From CALKJU01 sp035326425 (GTDB lineage Bacteria > Pseudomonadota > Alphaproteobacteria > Geminicoccales > Geminicoccaceae), in assembly GCA_035326425.1 (NCBI GenBank), contig DAOLFG010000010.1, positions 1-64,000 of the forward strand: DNA of 64,000 nt, given 5' to 3'. The notes beneath the pieces were generated by a model. That model was given only the letters and a program-made list of their open reading frames with translations. It was not told the origin of the DNA and searched no databases. Of the stretch, positions 24,294 to 33,120 are shown piece after piece (positions within the stretch are counted from its first letter, which is position 1; each line of letters begins with the position of its first letter). The translations under genes and the position numbers were made by a program.

Positions 24294-25445
24294 CTACCTG
24301 GCCGGCACGGTGCCGATCACGACCTGCCTGCCGTCCTTGACCTCGGTCATGAAGCTCTCGCGAGCCATCTCGCCGGTATCGTCCCAGCTGGTCGTCAGCA
24401 GCATCCCCGGATACTTGGCGACATCGAGGGTCAGGCCGCGCATCCGCTTGGCCAGCTCCTCGCTGTCCAGCTTGCCGTTCAGCTCGGTGGCGTACTTGAC
24501 GGCATAGACGCCGACATAGCCCTTGAGGCCGTTGTGGTCGGTGTCGCGGCCATACTTGGCCTTGAACTTCCCGGCGAACTCCTGGATCGTCGGCTGCTGC
24601 GCGCCGGTGGTGATGCCGACATGGGCGAAGGCGCCGTTGGCGGCGTCGCCGGCGAGGTCGATGACCTTCTGGCCGGTCAGCGTCACCTCGCCGACCAGCG
24701 GGGTCTTCAGCCCCTGCTTCTTGGCCTCCCTGAGCAGGCGCGCCGATTCCTCCTCGTTGAGATAGACGAAGGCGGCGTCGGCGCCGGATTCCTTGATCTT
24801 GGAGACGTCGGCGGCGAAGTCGGCCTGGCCCTGCTCGGAGGGCACGTCGGCCACGACCTCGATGCCGGCGGCGGCCATCTCCTGGAGGAAGACGTCGTGG
24901 CCGCCCTTGCCGAACTCGTTGTTCACCCAGGCCACCGCGATCTTCTTGGCCCCGAGCGTGTCCTTGAAATAGGGGGTCAGCGCCGGGATGCCCTTGGCCG
25001 AGCTCGACGAGGTGCGGAAGATGTAGGGGTTGCCCTGGGCCGTGATGTTCGGCGCCTCGGCCCCGGTCATCTGCGGGATGCCGGCCTGCTGCGCCACCAG
25101 CATGTTGACGATGGTCGAGCCCGAGAACACCGTGCCCATGATGGCATAGGCACCGTCGTCGATGACCTTCTGCACCAGCGCACGCGAGGTCTGCGGGTCG
25201 CTCTGGGTGTCGTGGTCGGTCATCTCGATCTGGCTGCCGAGAATGCCGCCCGCGGCGTTGATCTCCTCGGCGGCCAGGTGCGCGCCGTCGCGGAAATTGG
25301 TCCCGGACACCGCACCGGCGCCGGAAAGCTCGCACACGCAGGGCAGCTTCACCGGATCGGCGGCGAAGGACGCGCCGGGCCAGGCCGCCGCGAGATAGAC
25401 CGGTGCTGCCAGCGCCGCGGCCATCAGCGATCTGCGATAGGTCAT
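24294..25445 (-). CDS. livK: Periplasmic binding protein of the Liv-type importer
   Basis: A 383-residue type I periplasmic receptor. It has a signal peptide (YRRSLMAAALAAPVYLAAAWPGASFA), then CELSGAGAVSGTNFRDGAHLAAEEINAAGGILGSQIEMTDHDTQSDPQTSRAL, the standard opening of Leu/Ile/Val and amide receptors. GGAGG lies 7 bases before the ATG at 25445 and only 1 base before the ATG at 25451, which decides the start. The ligand is not evident. Neighbouring shikimate-dehydrogenase-like genes suggest a small polyol-carboxylate or aromatic acid rather than an amino acid; this is inference. Confidence 0.9.
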   Translation of the reverse strand: MTYRRSLMAAALAAPVYLAAAWPGASFAADPVKLPCVCELSGAGAVSGTNFRDGAHLAAEEINAAGGILGSQIEMTDHDTQSDPQTSRALVQKVIDDGAYAIMGTVFSGSTIVNMLVAQQAGIPQMTGAEAPNITAQGNPYIFRTSSSSAKGIPALTPYFKDTLGAKKIAVAWVNNEFGKGGHDVFLQEMAAAGIEVVADVPSEQGQADFAADVSKIKESGADAAFVYLNEEESARLLREAKKQGLKTPLVGEVTLTGQKVIDLAGDAANGAFAHVGITTGAQQPTIQEFAGKFKAKYGRDTDHNGLKGYVGVYAVKYATELNGKLDSEELAKRMRGLTLDVAKYPGMLLTTSWDDTGEMARESFMTEVKDGRQVVIGTVPAR

Positions 25446-25550
25446 GCTCATGCCTCCCATTGTTGTCTGGCTGCTTGCCAGGGCTCCGTGACTATGCGCG
25501 GCCGCGGCACCGCGGCGCGGCCGAAGTGGATGTGCCGGTATCGGTGTTCA

Positions 25551-26393
25551 TCAGGCACCCGGCGTCTTGGCACGAATGTCGTCGACCAGGATCCGGCGCA
25601 GCTCGGGCGTGATCTCGGGCGTGCGGCCGAACCAGTGGCGGAAGCCCTCGACAGCCTGGTGCAGCAGCATGCCGAGCCCGTCGACGGTGCGCAGCCCCCT
25701 CGCCTTGGCGGCTTTCAGGAGATCCGTCTCGAGGGGCACGTAGACGATGTCGTAGACCACGGCACTCGGCTTCAGCGGCGACAGGTCGATCTCCAGCCGG
25801 GGCTGGCCGACCATGCCGAGGCTGGTGGCGTTGACCAGCAGGTCGGCGTCGACGAGCAGGCCGGGGATGGCGTCCGAGCCGTGGGCGGTAACGCCCCGGC
25901 CGAAATGGTCGGCGAGTGCCTGCGCCTTCGAGACGGTGCGATTGCACAAGGCGACCTCGAGGCCGCGGCCGAGCAGGCCGTAGACGATGGCGCGGGTGGC
26001 ACCGCCGGCGCCGGCCACCACGGCCCGCCCCGCACCGTCGCTCCAGCCCGGCACGCGCTCGTCGATGTTGCCGATGAAGCCGATGGCGTCGGTGTTGCCG
26101 CCGACGAGCCTGCCGTCCTCCCACCACAGCGTGTTGACGGCGCCGATGGCCCTGGCGGCGTCGTCGATGCGGTCGACGCGCTCCATCACCGCGACCTTGT
26201 GCGGCACGGTGACGTTGCCGCCGATCCAGCCCGCCTCCCTGAACCGGTCGAAGAACGCCGCGAGCTCGGTGGGCGGGATGTCGAGCCGCTCGTAGGAGCC
26301 GTCGATGCCGTAGCGCCGCAGCCAGTAGCCGTGCAGCATCGGCGAGCGCGAATGGGCGATCGGATGGCCCATGACGAAGGCGCGGGCGGTCAT
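25551..26393 (-). CDS. aroE: Shikimate/quinate dehydrogenase family enzyme
   Basis: A 280-residue AroE-type oxidoreductase. The substrate region is AFVMGHPIAHSRSPMLHGYWL and GNVTVPHK, whose Lys is the catalytic base. It also has AIGAVNTLW, the Asp of GGNTDAIGF, and the NADP-binding motif VVAGAGGATRAIVYGLLGRGLEVALCNRT. All key residues are kept. It starts at 26393; the in-frame stretch upstream does not resemble the family. A second, divergent relative lies 37 bases upstream, and the pair sits between a regulator and an importer. This suggests a catabolic role instead of, or as well as, aromatic amino acid synthesis. Confidence 0.87.
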   Translation of the reverse strand: MTARAFVMGHPIAHSRSPMLHGYWLRRYGIDGSYERLDIPPTELAAFFDRFREAGWIGGNVTVPHKVAVMERVDRIDDAARAIGAVNTLWWEDGRLVGGNTDAIGFIGNIDERVPGWSDGAGRAVVAGAGGATRAIVYGLLGRGLEVALCNRTVSKAQALADHFGRGVTAHGSDAIPGLLVDADLLVNATSLGMVGQPRLEIDLSPLKPSAVVYDIVYVPLETDLLKAAKARGLRTVDGLGMLLHQAVEGFRHWFGRTPEITPELRRILVDDIRAKTPGA

Positions 26394-26430
26394 CGTTCGG
26401 TTCCCCAGAGGGCTGGAAGGCGTGGTGCCG

Positions 26431-27294
26431 TCATGGCCCAGCGCTCTCGGCCGGGGTGTCGGCGAGGGCATAGCCGGACGAGGGCGAGGCCGGGCGGAAG
26501 CGCAGATAGGGCAGCTGGATCGGCAGCTGCGCCAGCGCCATCTCCTCGCCAGTCTGGATCTTCAGCCCGCGCCGCGCCGCCTCGGCGAGCCAGCGGGTGA
26601 CGTTGGGCCTGGTGACGGCATCGGCGACGATCAGCGCGCCGCCGAGCTGCTCGACCGGGTAGGGGAGCGGATCGTTCGGGCCCATGCCCACGGGCGAGGC
26701 GTTGATGGCGATCTCGATCGGCTGTCCCGGCGGGACCTGCTCTGCAACCGCCATGGCGGGGAACAGCTCCGCGAGCGCCGTCACCAGCGCCCGGCGCCGC
26801 ATCTGGTCGACCTCGAGCACCGTCATCGAGCGCGCGCCCTGCTGCGCCACTTCGAAGGCGATGGCCGTGCCGGCGGCACCGGCGCCGACCAGCAGGACGT
26901 TGCGGCCCCTCACCTCGACGCTGTTGGCGGCCAGGGCCGCCACGAAGGCCAGGCCGTCGGTCATGTCGCCGATCAGCCTGCCCGAGGGCGAGCGACGTAT
27001 GATGTTCACGGACTTGGCGTGGCGCGCCCGCTCGGTGACCTCGTCGGAGGCGAGGAAGGCCGCCTGCTTGTGCGGCATGGTGATCGAGCAGCCGACGCAG
27101 TTCTCCATCGCCTTCAGCACGTCGAAGAAATCGGCGACGCGCTCGGGACGGATGTCCATGGGCACCACGACCGCCGGGATCTGCTGCTCGGCGAACCATC
27201 GGTTCATCGGCCCCGGGGTCCTCACCTGGGCGACCGGATGGCCGACCAACGGCACGACCGCGGTGTCGCCCGTGACCACGCGATATCGCTTCAT
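26431..27294 (-). CDS. Divergent shikimate-dehydrogenase-family oxidoreductase
   Basis: A 287-residue AroE-like protein. The substrate-binding opening is altered (VPLVGHPVAQVRTPGPMNRWF in place of the usual HSxSP pattern). It keeps the catalytic Lys (GCSITMPHKQA), an Asn in KSVNIIRR and the Asp in IGDMTDGLAF. The nucleotide motif is LLVGAGAAGTAIAFEVAQQGA. The loss of the two Ser of the HSxSP motif, which hold the shikimate carboxylate, implies a different substrate. It is probably translated with the aroE gene downstream and regulated by the adjacent LysR protein. Confidence 0.82.
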   Translation of the reverse strand: MKRYRVVTGDTAVVPLVGHPVAQVRTPGPMNRWFAEQQIPAVVVPMDIRPERVADFFDVLKAMENCVGCSITMPHKQAAFLASDEVTERARHAKSVNIIRRSPSGRLIGDMTDGLAFVAALAANSVEVRGRNVLLVGAGAAGTAIAFEVAQQGARSMTVLEVDQMRRRALVTALAELFPAMAVAEQVPPGQPIEIAINASPVGMGPNDPLPYPVEQLGGALIVADAVTRPNVTRWLAEAARRGLKIQTGEEMALAQLPIQLPYLRFRPASPSSGYALADTPAESAGP

Positions 27295-27430
27295 GTCGCC
27301 ATGAAGGCTCTGAGGCCTCCTCTTCCCGCGCCCGGCCCGCCTCCCTCGCTGCCGCTCGCGTGCGGCCGGCTCAGCCGCAACATCAGCCCGGCCGAAAAGC
27401 GATCACAACTACCAAGATGGCCGGCAAACG

Positions 27431-27443
27431 TAACATCATGTTA
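27431..27443. promoter_or_regulatory. LysR-type T-N11-A palindrome before the aroE-like pair
   Basis: TAACATCATGTTA is a perfect 6-1-6 inverted repeat and exactly fits the T-N11-A consensus of LysR-type regulator sites. It overlaps the last codons and stop of the LysR gene and lies about 137 bases upstream of the next leftward gene. It probably serves a promoter inside the 141-base gap 27295-27435. The match is direct; binding by the adjacent LysR protein is inference. Confidence 0.5.
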
Positions 27444-28347
27444 TCTTTTGCGCCGGCATCGCCGCTGCCGTCATCTCGGCTCGCAGGAACTCGATGAACG
27501 CCTCGGCATAGACCGACAGGGTCACGTCGTTGCGGTAGGCGGCATAGGCGCGGAAGGTGGTCTCGGCCTCGATCTCCAGGCACGCGACGCCCTGTGCCCT
27601 GCCGAAGGCGACGGTGAACTCGTCGATGACGGCGACACCCAGGCCGGCGGCCACCAGGCCCGCCACCGTCGTGCCGAACCGGGCCTTGATGTCGACGCGG
27701 TAGTCCAGCCCCCTGTCCTGGAAGATCCCGGCCATGATGCGGCCATAGGGGTCGTTGGGGTCGATGCCGATCAGCGTGTGCCCGACGATCTCCTCCGGTG
27801 CTATCGAGCCGCGCAGCGCCAGGGCGCTGTCCTGCGGCACGATGCAGAGCAGCCGTCCCGTCGCCAGCGGCACGAAGTCGATGATCGAGTGGTCGAAGCG
27901 CGCGCTCACCGCCACCACCTCGCCGCGTCCCAGCAGCAGGTAGTCGATCGTCTCCTCGATCTTGAGGATGTCGACCTCGATGGCGAGCTCGGGGAACCGC
28001 CGTCGCAGCAACGCCACGGCCCGCGGCACCATGACGTTGGCGATGCTGGGCACCGAGGCCAAGCACAGCTCGCGGCCGTCGCCGCGGTCGAGCCGGCCCA
28101 CCGCCTCCTGCAGGTCCTCGACCCGGCGGTGGATGGTGTCGAGCAGGTCGAAGATGTTGCGGGCCTCGGGCGTCGGCACGTAGCGGCCGTGGCGGCGGCT
28201 GAACAGCGGCACGCCCAGCATGCCCTCGGTGTACTTCATCAGCCGGCTGATGCCGGGGGCCGAGACGTTCAGCAGCTTGGCGGCACCGGCGATGGTGCCG
28301 GTCACCATGATGGCGCGGACGACCTCGATCTGGCGGAGCGTCAGCAC
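27436..28347 (-). CDS. LysR-family transcriptional regulator
   Basis: A 303-residue regulator from a GTG start. Residues 1-60 are the winged helix-turn-helix (LTLRQIEVVRAIMVTGTIAGAAKLLNVSAPGISRLMKYTEGMLGVPLFSRRHGRYVPT). The remainder is the two-lobed effector domain, with VPSIANVMVPRAVALLRRRFPEL and GLGVAVIDEFTVAF. It lies between the amidohydrolase and the aroE-like genes, all leftward. It likely activates the catabolic genes in response to a pathway acid. Confidence 0.92.
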   Translation of the reverse strand: MLTLRQIEVVRAIMVTGTIAGAAKLLNVSAPGISRLMKYTEGMLGVPLFSRRHGRYVPTPEARNIFDLLDTIHRRVEDLQEAVGRLDRGDGRELCLASVPSIANVMVPRAVALLRRRFPELAIEVDILKIEETIDYLLLGRGEVVAVSARFDHSIIDFVPLATGRLLCIVPQDSALALRGSIAPEEIVGHTLIGIDPNDPYGRIMAGIFQDRGLDYRVDIKARFGTTVAGLVAAGLGVAVIDEFTVAFGRAQGVACLEIEAETTFRAYAAYRNDVTLSVYAEAFIEFLRAEMTAAAMPAQKIT

Positions 28348-28368
28348 GCGGCGGCCGGCCCGGGAACG

Positions 28369-29217
28369 CTAGCCGCCGAACCCGAACAGCCGCCGCGGCG
28401 TCTCCCACAGCAGGGCCCGTCGGTCGGCCGGGTCGGGGAACAGCCGCAGGGGCAGTCTCGCCAGCGGGCCGTAATCCTGCCGCTCGCTGGCGCGCAGGTA
28501 GGGCCAGTCGGAGGCCCACATGCAGCGGTCGATCGTGAACGCGTCGACCAGGGCCGTGACGTAGGGCCAGGCGTCCTCGAACGGATAGGGTGCCCGGGCG
28601 AACTTGGCGTAGCCGGAGAGCTTCACATAGGCCCGCCCCGTCCCGGCCAGCCGCAGCAGGGCCCGGAAGCCCGGCTGGCCGAGGCCGGCTTCCACCGTCG
28701 GGCGGCCGCAATGGTCGATCATGACGCGGACCGGGATCTCCTCGATCCACGGCACGAACATGCAAAGTTGATCATGCTCGCTCTGGATCTGCAGGAACAT
28801 ATCGAGATCGGCCAGCTTCTCGATCAGCGGCCGGGCGCCGCGATAGTGGTCGCCGCCATAGTAGGTGGCGTTGACGGCGATGCCGACGATGCCCTGGTCC
28901 TTCAGCTCCCGCAGCGTAGCGCGATCGGCGTCGAGGCCGGCGATGGCGACACCCTTGAACAGGTCGGGATGCCGCCGGATCGCATCGAGCATGCAGCGGT
29001 TGTCGGCGCCGTAGCCCGAGTTCGGCTGCACCAGCAGGACGTGCCGCACGCCATGCGCCTCCATGACCTGCAGAAGCTGGTGGGCCGTGCCGATCTCCTG
29101 CCCCGACGGCCTGTAGGGCACGTCCGGCGCATAGGGGAAGCGGGCCGGGTCCAGCACATGGGCGTGGCAGTCGATCATGGGCTCGGCGAAAGCCGGGGTC
29201 TCGGTGGTGTCGGACAT
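28369..29217 (-). CDS. Amidohydrolase-2 family TIM-barrel hydrolase (LigI-like)
   Basis: A 282-residue metal-dependent hydrolase/decarboxylase-type barrel. The metal motif DCHAHV is at the end of strand 1. Further conserved pieces are VLLVQPNSGYGADNRCMLDAIRRHPDLFKGVAI, VMIDHCGRP and CMWASDWPYL, with the late Asp. The layout resembles 2-pyrone-4,6-dicarboxylate hydrolase and lactone hydrolases, so a lactone substrate is plausible. It could be the first gene of the leftward catabolic run, or belong to the divergent sugar locus, where a lactonase would fit a sugar 1-dehydrogenase. Both readings remain open. Confidence 0.83.
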   Translation of the reverse strand: MSDTTETPAFAEPMIDCHAHVLDPARFPYAPDVPYRPSGQEIGTAHQLLQVMEAHGVRHVLLVQPNSGYGADNRCMLDAIRRHPDLFKGVAIAGLDADRATLRELKDQGIVGIAVNATYYGGDHYRGARPLIEKLADLDMFLQIQSEHDQLCMFVPWIEEIPVRVMIDHCGRPTVEAGLGQPGFRALLRLAGTGRAYVKLSGYAKFARAPYPFEDAWPYVTALVDAFTIDRCMWASDWPYLRASERQDYGPLARLPLRLFPDPADRRALLWETPRRLFGFGG

Positions 29218-29308
29218 GGGCTCGGCGGATGCAGGGCGGAGGCAGCGTTCTTAGCCCGTCGGACACGCCGCTGTCCCGCGGGCGAGATCCGATCGGCATC
29301 GGTGTGCG

Positions 29309-29346
29309 TTGACAAATCGTATATGATCTGCCCTGATTTGCATACG
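29309..29346 (+). promoter_or_regulatory. Conserved control block upstream of the Dpp-type sugar operon
   Basis: TTGACA (29309-29314), five bases, TATATGATCTG (29320-29330), ten bases, CATACG (29341-29346). The same three words with the same spacing occur at 38022-38059 before the family-1 binding-protein gene; 26 of 38 positions are identical. TTGACA equals a sigma-70 -35 box, but no good -10 box follows 17 bases later, so the block may be mainly operator. A GntR/FCD gene lies beside the second copy. Confidence 0.6.
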
Positions 29347-29394
29347 GAAGGCGCACCCGAGCAGGCGCCGCGACATGATCAGGGGGTCCAGGCG

Positions 29395-31179
29395 ATGACC
29401 GATTCGCTCGCGCTGACGCGTCGGAAGCTGGTGATGTCCGTCCCGCCGGCGATGGCGTTCGCCTTCACCGGCCTGCGGGGCGAGGCGCAGGCGGCGGTGG
29501 CGGACGTGGCGCGCACCGACACCTTCATCGCCACCGGCCAGACCTCGGGCGGCTCGCCGACCTTCTCGCAGTACAACGACTTCAACCCGTTCCGGCCCGG
29601 CCTCGACCGGCGCTCCAGCGTCAGCCATGTGCTGGAGGCACTATACTATTACAATGTGCTGAAGGACGAGATGATCCCGTGGCTGGCCACGGATTACAGC
29701 TACAGCGACGACTACACGGCGATCACCGTCGAGCTGCGGCAGGGCGTGACCTGGAACGACGGCGAGGCCTTCGACGCCGACGACGTGATCTACACGCTCG
29801 ACATGCTGCGCCGGAACGGCCAGGGCAAGTCCGACATGATGGAGGCGGCGGCGGTCGCCCGCGACGTCAAGGATCTGGTCCGCGTCAACGACCATACCGT
29901 GCGCGTCGAGCTGACCCATCCCGACCCGCGCTGGTTCTTCACCTTCCTGACCGTGCGCTTCTCCAGCCAGGGGCTGCACGTCATCCCCGAGCACGTCTAC
30001 GGCAAGGTCGACCCGAACGAGCTCGCCACCTTCACCGCCCTCGATCCGGCCAAGCCCGGCTGGCCGGTGGGGACGGGTGCGTTCCGCATCGCCGAGATGA
30101 CGCCCGAGCGCATCGTCCTCGACCGGCGCGACGACTGGTGGGGCAAGACGCTGGGCTTCCGCGAGCTGCCGGTGATGAAGCGGGTGATCTTCGTGCCGTT
30201 CACCACCCACGAGCAGGCGGCCCAGCTCCTGGTCACCGACGAGGTCGACACCATCCTCGAGGCGCAGGTGCCGGTGATGAAGAACCTGCTCTCGCGCTTC
30301 GACAAGATCACCACCTTCTCGGGCAAGGAGCCGCCCTACGGCAATATCGACTGGTGGCCGACCTCGCTGTTCTTCAACCACGACGATCCGCAATGGCAGG
30401 ATCTGCGCATCCGCCGCGCCGTCAGCCTCTATGTCGATCGCGACCAGGCCGTCGACTACGCTTACGAGGGCGCTTCCGAGGTCAGCGGGCTGTTCTATCC
30501 GCGCTATCCGGCGCTGCAGCCCTATTTCGACGATATGGCGGCGACCATCAAGTCGCTGCGCATCGTCGACCACGACCCGGGCGCCGCCGACGCGCTGATG
30601 AAGGAGGCCGGCGCCATCAAGGATGGCGAGGGCTTCTGGACGCTGGGCGGCAAGCGGATGGGCGGCGATCTCTACTACGTCAACTCACTGACCGCGATCG
30701 CGCCGGTGATCGCCGAGCAGCTGCGCCGCGCCGGCTTCGAGGCCACGCCCAACACCCGGCCCGGCTACCGCGACGTCGTCTACAACGGCAAGGCCGCCTG
30801 GTGGCTGTGGGGCCACGGCGCCAGCGTCAACGACCCGTACCAGACGCTGCGCCTCTACCACAAGCAGTGGTACCGGCCGATCGGCGAGAACGTGCTGTGG
30901 CCGGCGCGCTGGCGCAACGACGAGTTCAGCGCGCTGGTCGATAGGATCCAGACGCTGCCGGCCTCCAACCCCGAGGTGCGGCCGCTGGTCCAGCAGGCCC
31001 TGACCATCTGGCTCGAGAACCAGGTCGCCTGCCCGTTGTGCCAGTTCTATCACCGCATCCCGTTCAACACGACCTGGTGGACCGGCTTTCCCACCAAGGA
31101 GAACCCCTACATCACGCCGACCTTCTGGCACGACACCGGCTACCTCGTGCTGCAGGGGATGAAGAAGGCCGGCGCCTGA
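29395..31179 (+). CDS. DppA/OppA-type periplasmic binding protein
   Basis: A 594-residue class II cluster-C receptor. The N-terminus is signal-like with paired arginines (LTRRKLVMSVPPAMAFAFTGLRGEAQA). The family signature is DYTAITVELRQGVTWNDGEAFDADDVIYTLDMLR, followed by GWPVGTGAFRIAEMTPERIVLDRRDDWWG and FFNHDDPQWQDLRIRRAVSLYVDRDQ. The ATG at 29395 follows a GGGGG stretch. In this locus, with an enolase-superfamily dehydratase and sugar dehydrogenases, an oligosaccharide or sugar acid is a more likely ligand than a peptide; such use of Dpp-type importers is known. The permease gene starts 16 bases downstream. Confidence 0.9.
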   Translation: MTDSLALTRRKLVMSVPPAMAFAFTGLRGEAQAAVADVARTDTFIATGQTSGGSPTFSQYNDFNPFRPGLDRRSSVSHVLEALYYYNVLKDEMIPWLATDYSYSDDYTAITVELRQGVTWNDGEAFDADDVIYTLDMLRRNGQGKSDMMEAAAVARDVKDLVRVNDHTVRVELTHPDPRWFFTFLTVRFSSQGLHVIPEHVYGKVDPNELATFTALDPAKPGWPVGTGAFRIAEMTPERIVLDRRDDWWGKTLGFRELPVMKRVIFVPFTTHEQAAQLLVTDEVDTILEAQVPVMKNLLSRFDKITTFSGKEPPYGNIDWWPTSLFFNHDDPQWQDLRIRRAVSLYVDRDQAVDYAYEGASEVSGLFYPRYPALQPYFDDMAATIKSLRIVDHDPGAADALMKEAGAIKDGEGFWTLGGKRMGGDLYYVNSLTAIAPVIAEQLRRAGFEATPNTRPGYRDVVYNGKAAWWLWGHGASVNDPYQTLRLYHKQWYRPIGENVLWPARWRNDEFSALVDRIQTLPASNPEVRPLVQQALTIWLENQVACPLCQFYHRIPFNTTWWTGFPTKENPYITPTFWHDTGYLVLQGMKKAGA

Positions 31180-31195
31180 CCGCGGGGCCTCGCCG

Positions 31196-32203
31196 ATGAC
31201 GCTCGCGATCGTCGCCAGGCGCTTCGGCATGCTGCTGCTGGTCGTCTGGCTGGCCAGCACGGTGATCTTCTTCGTGCCGCGCCTGGCGCCGCGCAACCCG
31301 ATCGAGGACAAGCTGCTCGCCCAGACCGAGCAGGGCGCCTCGGCCACCGACATGAAGGCGCTGGTCGAGGCCTACAACGCCAAGTTCGGCCTCGACCGGC
31401 CCCTGTGGCGGCAATACCTGTCGTTCATGGCCGACACCGCCCGGCTCGATCTCGGCTACTCGATCGCCTACTACCCCAGCCGCACCACCGAGATGATCGG
31501 CAGGGCCCTGCCCTGGACGATCGGCCTGCTCACCACCACGACGCTGCTGGGCTTCGCCTTCGGCACCATCCTGGGGGCGCTGACCGTCTGGCAGGGTGCT
31601 TCCAGCGTCTACCGCTATCTCGTGCCGTTCCTGATGATCTTCTCGGCCATCCCGTTCTACCTGATCGGGCTCGTGCTGATCTATGTCTTCGCCTACCAGC
31701 TCGGCTGGTTTCCCCTGGGCGGTGGCAAGGGCATCCGCAGCGACGCCGCCTTGAGCTGGGCCATGGTGCCCGAGATCCTGCACCACTCGATCCTGCCGGC
31801 CCTGTCGATCCTGCTGGCGACGGTGGGCGTCTGGGCGCTGTCGATGCGCGGCATGATGGTGACGGTGCAGGGCGAGGACTACATGACCTTCGCCGAGGCC
31901 TTGGGCCTGCGCGACCGCCGCCGCTTCCTGCAGTACGGCGTGCGCAACGCCATCCTGCCGCAGGTCACCCTGCTGGCCCTGTCGCTCGGCCACGTCATCT
32001 CGGGCTCGATCCTGGTCGAGCTGGTGTTCGGCTATCCAGGCGTCGGCCAGCAATTGTTCCGGGCGATCCAGCACCTCGACTACTTCGTGATCTACGGCAT
32101 CGTCTTCATCCTGATCTGCACGATCGCGCTGTCGATGCTGATCATGGACCTCGTCTACCCGCTGCTCGACCCGCGCATCCGCCGCGCCGGGGCCCCGGCC
32201 TGA
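31196..32203 (+). CDS. DppB/OppB-type permease
   Basis: A 335-residue inner-membrane permease. It opens VARRFGMLLLVVWLASTVIFFVPRLAPRNP. The conserved FGLDRPLWRQYLSFMADTARLDLGYSI loop and the EAA coupling segment DYMTFAEALGLRDRRRFLQYGVRNAILPQ are present, as is GSILVELVFGYPGVGQQLFRAI. Its stop overlaps the start of the DppC-type gene (TGATG). Confidence 0.93.
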   Translation: MTLAIVARRFGMLLLVVWLASTVIFFVPRLAPRNPIEDKLLAQTEQGASATDMKALVEAYNAKFGLDRPLWRQYLSFMADTARLDLGYSIAYYPSRTTEMIGRALPWTIGLLTTTTLLGFAFGTILGALTVWQGASSVYRYLVPFLMIFSAIPFYLIGLVLIYVFAYQLGWFPLGGGKGIRSDAALSWAMVPEILHHSILPALSILLATVGVWALSMRGMMVTVQGEDYMTFAEALGLRDRRRFLQYGVRNAILPQVTLLALSLGHVISGSILVELVFGYPGVGQQLFRAIQHLDYFVIYGIVFILICTIALSMLIMDLVYPLLDPRIRRAGAPA

Positions 32204-33120
32204 TGGCGGCGCGCAGCATCGCGGCAGCGGCAGCCGCGGCACCGCCGGCGCGCGCCCACGGATCGCGGATGCGCGACGTGCGGCGCTACCTGCTGCGCAA
32301 TCCGAGCCTCCTGCTCGGGCTCGCCCTGCTGGCGCTGCTGGTGGTCTTCGCGCTCGTCGGCCAGCTCTTCGTGACCTGGGACCAGGCCTTCCCGCTCTCC
32401 GGCCCGGCGTCGCGGGCACCCTCGGTGCGCTTTCCCTTCGGCACCGACGCCAAGGGCCGCGACCTCCTCGCCGTCATGGTCTACGGCACGCTGCTGACCC
32501 TGAAGATCGGCCTGCTCGCCGGGGCGCTCGGCGTGCTGATCGGCACCGTGGTGGCCTTCGTCGCCGCCTATCACGGCGGCTGGGTCGATGCCGTGGTGCG
32601 GGTGATCGTGGACGTGCTGATCACCGTGCCGGCGCTGCTGGTGCTGGTGGTCGTGGCCTCGGCGATCCAGAGCAGCATGAGCACGACGGTGATGGCGATC
32701 ACCATCGCGCTGCTGGCCTGGCGCGAGCCGGCGCGCAAGATCCGCGCCCAGGTGCTGGTGATGCGCGAGGCGCCCTACGTCATGGTGGCCCGCCTCAATG
32801 GCGCCGGGCCGTGGCGGATCATCTTCCGCGAGATGATGCCGAACCTGCTGCCCTATCTCGGCGCCAGCCTCGTCGTCGCCGTGGCGCAGGCGGTGCTGGC
32901 CTCGATCGGCCTCGAGGCCCTGGGCCTCGGCACGCCGGCCGAGCCGACCCTGGGGATGACGATCTACTGGCTGATGACCGACGCCGCCTTCCTGCTCGGC
33001 CTGTGGTGGTGGATCGTCGAGCCGATCACCGTGCTGGTGGTCCTGTTCGTCGGCCTCTACCTCGTCACCGCCGGACTCGACGAGCTGGCCAATCCGCGGC
33101 TGCGGCGGAGCGGCCCGTGA
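32203..33120 (+). CDS. DppC/OppC-type permease
   Basis: A 305-residue permease with an N-terminal cytoplasmic Ala-rich segment. Its first helix is LLLGLALLALLVVFALVGQLF, then FPFGTDAKGRDLLAVMVYGTLLTLKIG, the typical DppC loop, and the EAA segment REAPYVMVARLNGAGPWRIIFREMMPNLLPYL. The late GLEALGLGTPAEPTLGMTIYWL also matches. It pairs with the DppB-type permease. The following ATPase starts with a GTG that overlaps its stop. Confidence 0.93.
   Translation: MAARSIAAAAAAAPPARAHGSRMRDVRRYLLRNPSLLLGLALLALLVVFALVGQLFVTWDQAFPLSGPASRAPSVRFPFGTDAKGRDLLAVMVYGTLLTLKIGLLAGALGVLIGTVVAFVAAYHGGWVDAVVRVIVDVLITVPALLVLVVVASAIQSSMSTTVMAITIALLAWREPARKIRAQVLVMREAPYVMVARLNGAGPWRIIFREMMPNLLPYLGASLVVAVAQAVLASIGLEALGLGTPAEPTLGMTIYWLMTDAAFLLGLWWWIVEPITVLVVLFVGLYLVTAGLDELANPRLRRSGP

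Noticed and set aside
25501..25516. Perfect GC hairpin GCCGCGG-CA-CCGCGGC between aroE and livK
   Set aside because: No T-run follows on either strand, and in DNA of this GC content such a hairpin arises easily, so it was not called a terminator.
29309..29331. Calling TTGACA plus a -10 box as a complete sigma-70 promoter
   Set aside because: The bases 17 downstream do not resemble TATAAT at either copy of the block, and TATGAT within the block has no -35 at the right distance, so only a shared control block is claimed.
26371..31179. A 1602-codon open frame on the plus strand
   Set aside because: Only its 3' part from 29395 is a real gene. The 5' 3 kb is antisense to the shikimate-dehydrogenase-like, LysR and amidohydrolase genes and has the Arg/Gly/His/Gln-rich composition of GC-driven shadow frames.
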